A stretch of 34,500 nucleotides of DNA from an uncultured Eubacteriales bacterium. GTDB lineage: Bacteria > Bacillota > Clostridia > Christensenellales > UBA1242. Position 1 is the first letter of the stretch. Each line of letters opens with the position of its first letter. A program made the position numbers and the translations under genes. The stretch is taken from NCBI GenBank assembly GCA_948787875.1, contig CAQFKO010000006.1, forward strand, positions 1 to 34,500, given 5' to 3'. Under the pieces are notes generated by a model. The model did no database searches. It was not told where the DNA came from and worked only from the letters and a program-made list of their open reading frames with translations. Positions 16,303-23,642 of the stretch are shown here, in pieces.

Positions 16303-17547
16303 ATGAACATTCTTTCATTATTGTCAAGCTCACTTGCCGCACCTCATGACCTTTGGACAATTATTATCAATTGGATTCAAGGCGGGGTGGCAAACTTTGG
16401 CTGGACCATACTTTTATTTACACTGCTGGTTAAGGTGGTAACTTCCCCACTTGATTTTATGGTAAAGTATTCAACCAAAAAGCAAAATCTTGTGCAAAAA
16501 AAGTGTGCACCCGAAATTGCCAAGCTCAACAAAAAATATGGAAATGACCAAAACACCATAAAAATTCAAACAAATTCCCTTTATAAACGCGAAGGGCTTA
16601 ACATGGGCATTGGTTGCATTATTATGCTTGTTAATATGATTTTAACAATGGTTATTTTCTTCACACTTTATAGCTCGCTCAGAAAGGTTTCTGCCTATGA
16701 GTCTATAACCCAATATGAGCAGGTTGAAGCCGCTTATAACAATGCTTATTATGACGGCATGGTAAACTTTGACGAAAACGACGATATAACAGACCACGAA
16801 AGTGCTATTAATGTTATAAACAAATTTGCGGAAGCAAAAACATATATCGAAAACACCGAGAATGACAAAAATTCTGACGAGTGGAAAAACCATAATGAGT
16901 TTTATGAAAAATATAAAGCAATATTTGCAAGTGAAAAAATAACCGCCGACGCTCTTAATGCAGCAACTCAAACTTGGAACAATGTTAAGTCTAGTTGGCT
17001 TTGGATTGACAATATTTGGATGGCAGATGCCGCCACCAGACCGCTTCCTGATTATAATGGATTGATTTCCATTGCAAGAAACGGCGGTTCAACTTATGAA
17101 CAATATGTTGTAAACAATATTAACAAAGAAAGATGCGATTTGATTTCTTCAAGCATTATTGCCACTACCGGAAGATCAGCTAACGGTTATTACATAATCG
17201 CAATTCTTGCAGCAGGCGTAACTCTTTTGTCACAACTGATATCTCAACTTCAAAACAGACTTAAAAACAAAAAGGCAAACAACCTTGCAAAAGCAACCGA
17301 AAAAAGTATGGGCATGAGTATGAAAATTATGATGATTGTTATGCCGATTATCATGCTTGTGTTTGCACTTACCACAGGCGCAGGCTTTGGTATATATATT
17401 GTAACAAGTAATATTGCATCAATTATTTTAGGTCAAATAAGCACGCTTATTATTGACCGACTTACAAAAAAGAAAAGACTTGAAGTCGAAGCTTATCTTG
17501 AAAAAGAGGCTAACCGCTTAATAAGAAAAGGACAAATGAAGGGGTAA
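16303..17547 (+). CDS. yidC: YidC/Oxa1-type membrane insertase with an enlarged extracytoplasmic loop
   Basis: Inserts membrane proteins alone or with SecYEG. At 414 residues it is longer than most Gram-positive YidC proteins. The first segment (about 15-50) runs into TSPLDFMVKYSTKKQ and a cytoplasmic helical hairpin with the expected EIAKLNKKYG. Membrane segments follow near 102-123, 296-313, 338-357 and 362-385. WLWIDNIWMADAATRPLPDY (231-250) matches the family's FLWxxDLsxxDP region. About 100 acidic residues (126-230) lie before it, plus about 35 extra after it, both predicted outside. There is no N-terminal lipobox. It has a good AAGGAG ribosome site, and jag starts four nt downstream. 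Confidence 0.95.
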   Translation: MNILSLLSSSLAAPHDLWTIIINWIQGGVANFGWTILLFTLLVKVVTSPLDFMVKYSTKKQNLVQKKCAPEIAKLNKKYGNDQNTIKIQTNSLYKREGLNMGIGCIIMLVNMILTMVIFFTLYSSLRKVSAYESITQYEQVEAAYNNAYYDGMVNFDENDDITDHESAINVINKFAEAKTYIENTENDKNSDEWKNHNEFYEKYKAIFASEKITADALNAATQTWNNVKSSWLWIDNIWMADAATRPLPDYNGLISIARNGGSTYEQYVVNNINKERCDLISSSIIATTGRSANGYYIIAILAAGVTLLSQLISQLQNRLKNKKANNLAKATEKSMGMSMKIMMIVMPIIMLVFALTTGAGFGIYIVTSNIASIILGQISTLIIDRLTKKKRLEVEAYLEKEANRLIRKGQMKG

Positions 17548-17551
17548 ATTT

Positions 17552-18277
17552 ATGAAAAGTATTGAAACACAAGGAAAAACAACCGAACAAGCCATTGAAA
17601 TCGGACTTTACAAACTTGGCGTATCTCGCGAGGAAGTAAGCATTGAAATTTTGGAACAGGCAGGTTTGTTTAATAAAGCAAGAGTTAGAATTTCTCTTAA
17701 CACATCTTCCGAGGAAGAAGCCGTGGTTAAAGAATTGGTTGAAAAAGTTATTAGCCTTATGGGACTAGAATTAAACACTTTTGTTGAAGAACGCGAGGCT
17801 GACTTTTTTGTTAATGTTACAGGGGCAGACGCAGCGTTGTTTATCGGAAAACACGGTGAATCTATTGAAGAATTTCAAACTGTAATCAACGCAATTTATA
17901 ATAAAAACAAACCAAGGGAAGAATATAAAAGAATTACCGTAGACAGCAACAATTATATCGAAAAAAGAGAAGCAACACTTTGCAACCTTGCAAAACGCAC
18001 AGCAGGCAAAGTTATAAGAGAGCACAAAGACTTTAAGTTTGAAGCAATGAATTCTTATGAAAGAAGAATAATTCACTCTGCACTTTCTGGTCATGACAAA
18101 GTTATTACAGAAAGCTATGGCAATGAACCAAACCGCTATGTTGTTGTTAAACTTAAAAGCAATATTGTTAAGCCAAAAAATTATGACGAAGCAAAAGACT
18201 ATTTTGAAGATGACAGCATAAAAGAATCAAAAACCGACAAGCCAGCAATAAAAGAAAGTCGTGACGATGTTAACTAA
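17552..18277 (+). CDS. jag: KH/R3H RNA-binding protein Jag (KhpB/EloR)
   Basis: RNA-binding protein linked in Firmicutes to cell elongation and division control. The 241 residues show a Jag-N domain (about 1-52, beginning MKSIETQGKTTEQAIE), a KH domain with FIGKHGESIEEFQTVINAI around 97-115 (GxxG loop GKHG), and an R3H domain (about 140-200) with SYERRIIHSAL. The tail of about 40 residues is acidic and probably disordered. It is the last gene of the rpmH operon, four nt after yidC, and is followed by a terminator. mnmE usually comes next but is displaced by the HTH-repeat gene cluster. Confidence 0.95.
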   Translation: MKSIETQGKTTEQAIEIGLYKLGVSREEVSIEILEQAGLFNKARVRISLNTSSEEEAVVKELVEKVISLMGLELNTFVEEREADFFVNVTGADAALFIGKHGESIEEFQTVINAIYNKNKPREEYKRITVDSNNYIEKREATLCNLAKRTAGKVIREHKDFKFEAMNSYERRIIHSALSGHDKVITESYGNEPNRYVVVKLKSNIVKPKNYDEAKDYFEDDSIKESKTDKPAIKESRDDVN

Positions 18278-18284
18278 TTAAAAT

Positions 18285-18316
18285 AAAAATACCAAACAAA
18301 AATGTTTGGTATTTTT
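18285..18316. terminator. Terminator shared by jag and the convergent HTH-repeat operon
   Basis: AAAAATACCAAACA (18285-18298) pairs with TGTTTGGTATTTTT (18303-18316) around AAAA. T tracts on both strands allow it to work in both directions. Confidence 0.88.
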
Positions 18317-18342
18317 TTTATTAATATATTTTTTGCATCTGA

Positions 18343-19356
18343 TTAATTTTTGTTTTCGGCTTCTAAACCACTTTGCGCAAAATCTTCAAGTTTTTGCAAA
18401 AGTTTCAATTCTTGCACCTTTACTGTTGTGTCAGAAAAATTAAACTTTTTTCCTATTTCTTCTCTTGATGTCTGTTTGTATGCCAAGATTCTTTCTTCAA
18501 AAATCTTTTTTTGAAAGTTATTTAAATTTAAATATATTTCGCTTAAAACCCTTTCTGCCCCGCCTGCACGCTCTATCAAAGCATCAACTTCTTTTTTTCT
18601 TGCCAAATAATCATTTAACTTTTTCATTATGCCTCTGATGCCAAGTAAGATAAAGTTTCTGTAACCGCTATACTCTTTTGAAGCATTGTTCTGAGAGATG
18701 TAGTGATAATCCATCAATATTTGTGAAAGTATAAAAAATTCGTCGTCGTCAAGCGTGCTTCCGAATTCATAAATCAAAAAGTCTTCACCGCCATATTTTT
18801 TTATAAACTTTTGACAGTCTTTTTTTCTTTGCACAATTTCATCTAAATTTTTGATAACACTTTCTCTGTTAAAATGGTACCCTCGTTCTTCAATTTGTTT
18901 TGTATAAGCAATAGGATTTATTGAAAGTATAACATTATTTAATACATTTCTGTCGTTATCAGTCAAACAAAGTGCAATGTCTTCAAGAGCTTGCTCTCCG
19001 CCGTATTTTTCAACAAACATTTTTCTTTCTTTTTTTAATCTAATTATTTTGTCTATTTTATTTAAAATATTATCAATAGCATTAGGTATTATTCCGTCGA
19101 CTTCGCTATATTTTAGTTTTTTTGCTAAGCCTATTTGAGTGTAGCCATAATCTTCTACCATGTAATGCGAAAATATAAATGCTTGCTTTTCAGAAAGATT
19201 TGGCAAAACCTCGGTTTCAAAATCAACATACAGCTCTCGTTTTTTTAATTCTGTGAAAATATATTCCGAACATCTTATTTTATTCTTATCTTTAAGCGTG
19301 GGCAAATATGAATGCTCTATAATTAATTTGTTTATTTTTGATTTTTGTTTATTCAT
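18343..19356 (-). CDS. Tandem HTH-repeat protein, copy 1 (last in operon)
   Basis: Unrecognised family. The 337 residues comprise a short N-terminus, an ELKKRELYVDFETEVLP entry segment and four diverged units of about 70 residues (about 50-120, 121-190, 191-266, 267-327). The first three end in a helix closing with GG (119-120, 189-190, 265-266). Each unit resembles sigma factor region 4: acidic helix, IF...Y, a TQxxxAxxL HTH-like core, then a basic helix (KKE...FVEKYGG). Invariant features are GGEDFL in unit 3, DYHY (216-219), and IFEERILAY in unit 4. The ATG follows AAGGA. It is separated by 10 nt from copy 2. DNA or RNA-polymerase binding is plausible; no catalytic motif is seen. Confidence 0.85.
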   Translation of the reverse strand: MNKQKSKINKLIIEHSYLPTLKDKNKIRCSEYIFTELKKRELYVDFETEVLPNLSEKQAFIFSHYMVEDYGYTQIGLAKKLKYSEVDGIIPNAIDNILNKIDKIIRLKKERKMFVEKYGGEQALEDIALCLTDNDRNVLNNVILSINPIAYTKQIEERGYHFNRESVIKNLDEIVQRKKDCQKFIKKYGGEDFLIYEFGSTLDDDEFFILSQILMDYHYISQNNASKEYSGYRNFILLGIRGIMKKLNDYLARKKEVDALIERAGGAERVLSEIYLNLNNFQKKIFEERILAYKQTSREEIGKKFNFSDTTVKVQELKLLQKLEDFAQSGLEAENKN

Positions 19357-19366
19357 AAATTATTCC

Positions 19367-20374
19367 TTAATTATTGTTTTTTGTGTTTTCCAAAACAAGC
19401 TTGTCTAGCATTTGTCTTAATCTGCTTTCTTTTCTGGAAATTATTGCAGAAGACACACCAATTTGTTTTGCCAATTCTTCATTAGTGGTTTGCTTGTATG
19501 CCAAAATTCTTTCTTCAAAAATCTTTTTATAGCTTTCATTTAAATTTAAATAAATTTCCTTCAAAACTTTTTCTGTTCCGCCCGCGCTCTCTATCAAAGC
19601 ATCAACTTCTTTTTTTCGATTTTGATAATTGCTCAATTCTTTTAAAATCGCTTTTTTTGATGTTTTTATAAATTGATAATAATTGTAGTCTTCAATAGGC
19701 AGTGTAACATAATGATAATCTAAAATATATTTTACAAATACTTCAAAATAATCATCTCTTAGAGTTACTCCGAATTCATTAATCAAAAAATCTTCACCGC
19801 CATTATTGTTAAGCAAATTAATATAATCTTGCTTTTGCTTTTTTAAAATATCAAGTTTATTGACAATAAATCTTATATTATTAAAATGATAATTTTTGTA
19901 TTTGAATTTGCAATTATGTGAAGCATTAGGGTCAATTGACAAAACCACTTCTTTTAAAATATATTGCTCTTTTTCGGACAAGCATTGCATATAATCGTTT
20001 AACTCTTCAATTCCGCCATAATATTCAATAAAACTTGCCACCTGTTTTTTTCTGATAATCAAATTGTCGATTGTTTTTAAAATATAGCCTATTGCCTTGG
20101 TGACACCACTTATCGAATAACCGATATTATTTGCTATTTGTTTTTTTAAATCTCCGTTTGGAAATATCATATTATTAATAAAAATATCAGCCCACTCGCT
20201 CTTTAAGTTTGGCAAGACTTCGGTTTCAAAGTCAATATAGGGTTCTCGTTTTTTGAGTTCTTCTTGAATTTTTTTGTATGACAAATATTGAGTTTCGTTT
20301 TTTGAATTTTGCTCAATTAACTCGTCATAATCACTGCTTGTTAAAAAACTATTCAGGTTTGACTTTTTAGCCAT
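19367..20374 (-). CDS. Tandem HTH-repeat protein, copy 2
   Basis: Second of five paralogs, 335 residues from the ATG at 20374; a TTG one codon upstream (20377) is an alternative because the AGGAG site suits both. The unit-ending GG pairs lie at 120-121, 192-193 and 265-266. It shares KKREPYIDFETEVLPNL, GGEDFLINEFGVTL, LDYHY and KIFEERILAYKQT with the others. Its unit-4 HTH (ELAKQIGVSSAIISRKESRLRQ) is the most classic-looking in the set. The N-terminus KKSNLNSFL matches the KSKLN..LYNG start of copies 3 and 4. The second repeat lacks a clear HTH, as in the other copies. Function is unknown. Confidence 0.85.
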   Translation of the reverse strand: MAKKSNLNSFLTSSDYDELIEQNSKNETQYLSYKKIQEELKKREPYIDFETEVLPNLKSEWADIFINNMIFPNGDLKKQIANNIGYSISGVTKAIGYILKTIDNLIIRKKQVASFIEYYGGIEELNDYMQCLSEKEQYILKEVVLSIDPNASHNCKFKYKNYHFNNIRFIVNKLDILKKQKQDYINLLNNNGGEDFLINEFGVTLRDDYFEVFVKYILDYHYVTLPIEDYNYYQFIKTSKKAILKELSNYQNRKKEVDALIESAGGTEKVLKEIYLNLNESYKKIFEERILAYKQTTNEELAKQIGVSSAIISRKESRLRQMLDKLVLENTKNNN

Positions 20375-20399
20375 CAATCTGCTTCTCCTTTAAATATTT

Positions 20400-21416
20400 T
20401 TATTTTTGAAAACTTATTTTCAATTCTTCTAAATACTTTTTGATTTTGCCACATTCATAATGAACATAATATTGATTTTCGTTAATTTCTTTTGCAATTT
20501 CTTTTTTAGAAACATTGTGATATGCCAAAAACCTTTGCTCAAAAATTATTTTTTGTTTTTCATTTAATTTTGAGTATAACTCTTTATAAACCCTTTCTTC
20601 TCCGCCGGCATCTTCAAGTATTTTTTCGACTTCGATTTTTTTGTGTTTATAATCTTCTAATTTATTTAATATCAATTTAATGGTAACGAGCAAATAATTT
20701 TGTGCACCACCGATGCTTTTGCTGGCCTCATGAATGTTTGTATAATGATAATCCATAATAAACATCAACAAAATATTGAATTGGTCTTCTGGAAGCGTCA
20801 TTCCAAACTCATTAATCAAAAAGTCTTCACCACCATTGTTTTTTATAAAATTTTCACATTTGTTTTTTCTTTCAACAATTTTATTTATGTTTTTTTCCAA
20901 AACTCTATAAGGTTCACCATTTATCTTTATAGAATATTTTTCAAACAATTTTGTTTTTGAATTTGGGTCAATTGAAAGTGCAACTTCTCTCAAAACAATT
21001 TGATCTTTTTCAGTCAAGCAAAGTGCCAAATCTTCAAGGCTGTCATATCCGCCAAAACTTTCCACAAACTCGCTTATTTTTTTCTTTTTGTTTATCAATT
21101 CGTCAATAAATATAAAAATAAAATTAATTGACCTGCAAACTCCGCTTATTGTTAATCCAACTTCGGCTGCAATTTCTTCCTGAGTTTTCCCACGAGGCTT
21201 AATTATATAATTTTTAAAAATATATTCTCTTTTTTTATTTAAATATGGCAAAACTTCGGCTTCAAAATCTATATACGGCTCTCGTTTTTTTAGTTCTTCC
21301 TCAATTTTTTTGTAAGATTGAAATTGCCTGCAATCTTTAATGTTATTTTCAATAAGCAAAGAAAATTTGCCATTATATAGCGAGCTATTGAGTTTTGATT
21401 TTTTTACTTTTTTCAT
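20400..21416 (-). CDS. Tandem HTH-repeat protein, copy 3
   Basis: Third paralog, 338 residues. The ATG follows AGGAG and the gene lies 15 nt after copy 4. GG pairs are at 122-123, 195-196 and 271-272. Unit 1 has a good HTH candidate (KTQEEIAAEVGLTISGVCRSIN, given here in outline around residues 78-98). Unit 3 has GGEDFLINEFGMTL and MDYHY (221-225), and unit 4 IIFEQRFLAY. The N-terminus KKSKLNSSLYNG is nearly the same as in copy 4, so these two are probably recent duplicates, at least at that end. No membrane segment or catalytic signature is seen. Confidence 0.85.
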   Translation of the reverse strand: MKKVKKSKLNSSLYNGKFSLLIENNIKDCRQFQSYKKIEEELKKREPYIDFEAEVLPYLNKKREYIFKNYIIKPRGKTQEEIAAEVGLTISGVCRSINFIFIFIDELINKKKKISEFVESFGGYDSLEDLALCLTEKDQIVLREVALSIDPNSKTKLFEKYSIKINGEPYRVLEKNINKIVERKNKCENFIKNNGGEDFLINEFGMTLPEDQFNILLMFIMDYHYTNIHEASKSIGGAQNYLLVTIKLILNKLEDYKHKKIEVEKILEDAGGEERVYKELYSKLNEKQKIIFEQRFLAYHNVSKKEIAKEINENQYYVHYECGKIKKYLEELKISFQK

Positions 21417-21431
21417 AAAAACTCCTATAAC

Positions 21432-22457
21432 TTATTTAAAGCTTTTTTCGCTTGCCATATCTTCAAGCCTTTTAATCATTCTGCACTCTTGGTCACAAAC
21501 AAAAGTTTTGCTTACCATTAATCTTTTTGAAAGCTCGGTCGACGAGGTTTGATAATATGCAAGCACTCTTTCTTCAAAAATCGTTTTATCAATATCATTT
21601 AGGTTTAAATAAAATTCGTTTAACACTTTTTGGGCACCGCCTGCCTGCTCAATAAGGCTGTTAATTTGAGTTTTTCTTTCGTTATAAATTTTAAGTTTTT
21701 CCAAAATGCTTTTCTTTACATATAAAACATGGTTTGGCGATACTCCCAAATCCAAACTCACCTGTGTATCGTTAATATAGTGATAGTCCATCATAAAATG
21801 TGTTAAAATATAAAAATGGTCGTCTGAAAGAGTCATGCCGAACTCATTAACCAAAAAGTCTTCACCGCCGTTATTTTGAATAAATTCTTCGCAATCGGCT
21901 TTTCTTTTTATTATTGATTTTAATTTTTCTTCAAGTCTTTCCTTGGTTTGCGTAGCGCCAAGCGTTGGATATTTTTCATGAAATTTTCCATATGCTGTCG
22001 GATTTATTGAAAGTTGCAAGTCGTTTAAATATTCCCAATCCTTTTGTGACAAACACAAAGTCAAGTCTTCAAAAACTTCTTTTCCGCCATAACTTTCGAT
22101 ATATTCTTTTATTTCTTTTTTTCGCCTTATAATATCGTCTATTCTGCAAAAAATATCCTCAATTGCTCTGCAAATTGTTCCAGCGTGTTCACCATAGCCT
22201 AATTTGCCGGCAATGTCATATTGATACTCACCATTTGGTTCTATCATATAATTCTTAAAAATATATGCATAGTTTTCAGAAAGATTTGGCAAAACCTCAG
22301 TTTCAAAATCAACAAATGGCTCTCTTTGCAAAAGTTTTGTATAAATATCATTATAAGCATTTAACTGCATTTTGTGTCTGGCTTTTGTTGATATCCTTCT
22401 AAAATAACTGCCATTATAAAGCGACTGATTTAATTTTGATTTTTGAATTTTTTTCAC
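21432..22457 (-). CDS. Tandem HTH-repeat protein, copy 4
   Basis: Fourth paralog, 341 residues. It starts at GTG (22457) behind AAAGGAT; no ATG lies nearby. GG pairs are at 124-125, 197-198 and 273-274. It has QREPFVDFETEVLPNLS, unit 2 with DLTLCLSQKD and LSINPTA, unit 3 with GGEDFLVNEFGMTLSDD and MMDYHY, and unit 4 with TIFEERVLAYYQTSSTELSK, followed by an HTH-like end. The start KIQKSKLNQSLYNG matches copy 3. It lies 12 nt after copy 5 in the operon. Confidence 0.85.
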   Translation of the reverse strand: MKKIQKSKLNQSLYNGSYFRRISTKARHKMQLNAYNDIYTKLLQREPFVDFETEVLPNLSENYAYIFKNYMIEPNGEYQYDIAGKLGYGEHAGTICRAIEDIFCRIDDIIRRKKEIKEYIESYGGKEVFEDLTLCLSQKDWEYLNDLQLSINPTAYGKFHEKYPTLGATQTKERLEEKLKSIIKRKADCEEFIQNNGGEDFLVNEFGMTLSDDHFYILTHFMMDYHYINDTQVSLDLGVSPNHVLYVKKSILEKLKIYNERKTQINSLIEQAGGAQKVLNEFYLNLNDIDKTIFEERVLAYYQTSSTELSKRLMVSKTFVCDQECRMIKRLEDMASEKSFK

Positions 22458-22469
22458 TTTTTTATCCTT

Positions 22470-23507
22470 TTAGTTTTCTTTTTGCAAATTAACTCTTCTT
22501 ATTAGACCATCAAGTTTTTTTCTTATATAATTCGCCTTATTGCTAACTGTCTTGATATCTAATCCCAGCGTTTGTGCCAATTCTTTGTGCGGTGTTTTAT
22601 AATAAGCCAAAACGGTTTGTTCAAAAATGATTTTGTCAACATCACTAAGTTTGCTATACAGTTTATTAAACAAATTTTCTTCCCCACCCGCAAGATCAAT
22701 GATTTTTTCAACCTCATTCTTTCTATTATTATAATCTTTTAAGTGCTTCATAATGATGCCTTTTTGAATAGTCAAATAATTTTCTGCATGTTTATATTGC
22801 AAACTTGCCTGTAATATATTCGGATAATGATAGTCCATCATAAACATTGTTAAAACTTCAAAATTTTCGTCTGAAAGAGTCATGCCGAACTCGTTTATCA
22901 AAAAGTCTTCGCCACCATTTTCTTTTATAAAGTCTTCACTTCTTTTTTTGTTTTCCAAAATCTTTTTTATTCTTTGCAAAACTCTGCCCTTGGCTTTATC
23001 AATATAATTTGCATAATCAGGTCCGAGTTTCTTGTTTTTCAAAAAAACCATTTGTGCCCTTGGGTGCGGAGATAACAAAATCTTTTCAAAAATTTCTCTC
23101 TCTTCGTCATCAAAAAATGTTAATAAGTCTTCTATTTGTTTTTTGCCACCACAATATTCTATAAACTTATTAAGATTTTTTTTGTTTTTGATAATATCGT
23201 CGATTTCCTTAAAAATGACTTCTATCTTTCTCTTGGTATTCCATGGTCCCGACAGCCCGTTTTTTTCTGCAATTTGCTTTTGAGTTTCATTAGAATAATT
23301 GCACATATAATTTTTTAAAATATATGCATGGTCTTTTGTTATAAACGGAATAACTTCTTTGTTTAAGTCAACAAACTCTTCTCTTTTTTTAAGCTCTTCT
23401 TGAATCTTTGTAACCGCTACCGTTTGGGTTTTTGTGCGATATGGTCCCTTTATGCTGACTTTTATATTTTTTGCTTTTTTAAATACTATTGGTTCTTTTA
23501 TTTTCAT
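22470..23507 (-). CDS. Tandem HTH-repeat protein, copy 5 (first in operon, most diverged)
   Basis: First gene of the operon, 345 residues, with ATG behind AAGAGG. GG pairs are at 120-121, 198-199 and 274-275. It keeps the family signatures NGGEDFLINEFGMTLSDE, MMDYHYPN and IIFEQTVLAYYKT. Its N-terminus differs from the others (MKIKEPIVFKKAKNIKVSIK), and unit 1 reads EVIPFITKDHAYILKNYM. The last unit has a clear HTH outline (ELAQTLGLDIKTVSNKANYI). A good promoter (23525-23553) lies just upstream, divergent from the mnmE promoter. Being first and most diverged, it may be the regulator of the operon, but this is only inference. Confidence 0.85.
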   Translation of the reverse strand: MKIKEPIVFKKAKNIKVSIKGPYRTKTQTVAVTKIQEELKKREEFVDLNKEVIPFITKDHAYILKNYMCNYSNETQKQIAEKNGLSGPWNTKRKIEVIFKEIDDIIKNKKNLNKFIEYCGGKKQIEDLLTFFDDEEREIFEKILLSPHPRAQMVFLKNKKLGPDYANYIDKAKGRVLQRIKKILENKKRSEDFIKENGGEDFLINEFGMTLSDENFEVLTMFMMDYHYPNILQASLQYKHAENYLTIQKGIIMKHLKDYNNRKNEVEKIIDLAGGEENLFNKLYSKLSDVDKIIFEQTVLAYYKTPHKELAQTLGLDIKTVSNKANYIRKKLDGLIRRVNLQKEN

Positions 23508-23524
23508 AACTAACCTCTTGTCTT

Positions 23525-23553
23525 ATTTTACCACACCAAAATAACATCGTCAA
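23525..23553 (-). promoter_or_regulatory. Promoter of the HTH-repeat operon
   Basis: On the minus strand: TTGACG (23553-23548), 17-nt spacer, TAAAAT (23530-23525). The start codon is 17 nt beyond the -10 box, so the leader is only about 10 nt and holds the ribosome site. Confidence 0.75.
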
Positions 23554-23607
23554 TACCCATATTTTAAAAAGCATCTGCAAATATTTGGCAAATTTGTTGC
23601 AAAATTA

Positions 23608-23635
23608 TTGAAAATACACAAAAAAGTGTTATAAT
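23608..23635 (+). promoter_or_regulatory. mnmE promoter giving a leaderless message
   Basis: TTGAAA (23608-23613), 16-nt spacer, TATAAT (23630-23635) with an extended TGT before it. The mnmE ATG is only seven nt downstream, where transcription should begin, and there is no ribosome site. Confidence 0.7.
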
Positions 23636-23642
23636 TGTTAAT

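Noticed and set aside
18343..23507. Transposon or prophage origin of the HTH-repeat cluster
   Set aside because: No transposase, integrase, terminal repeats or phage genes are visible at either side.
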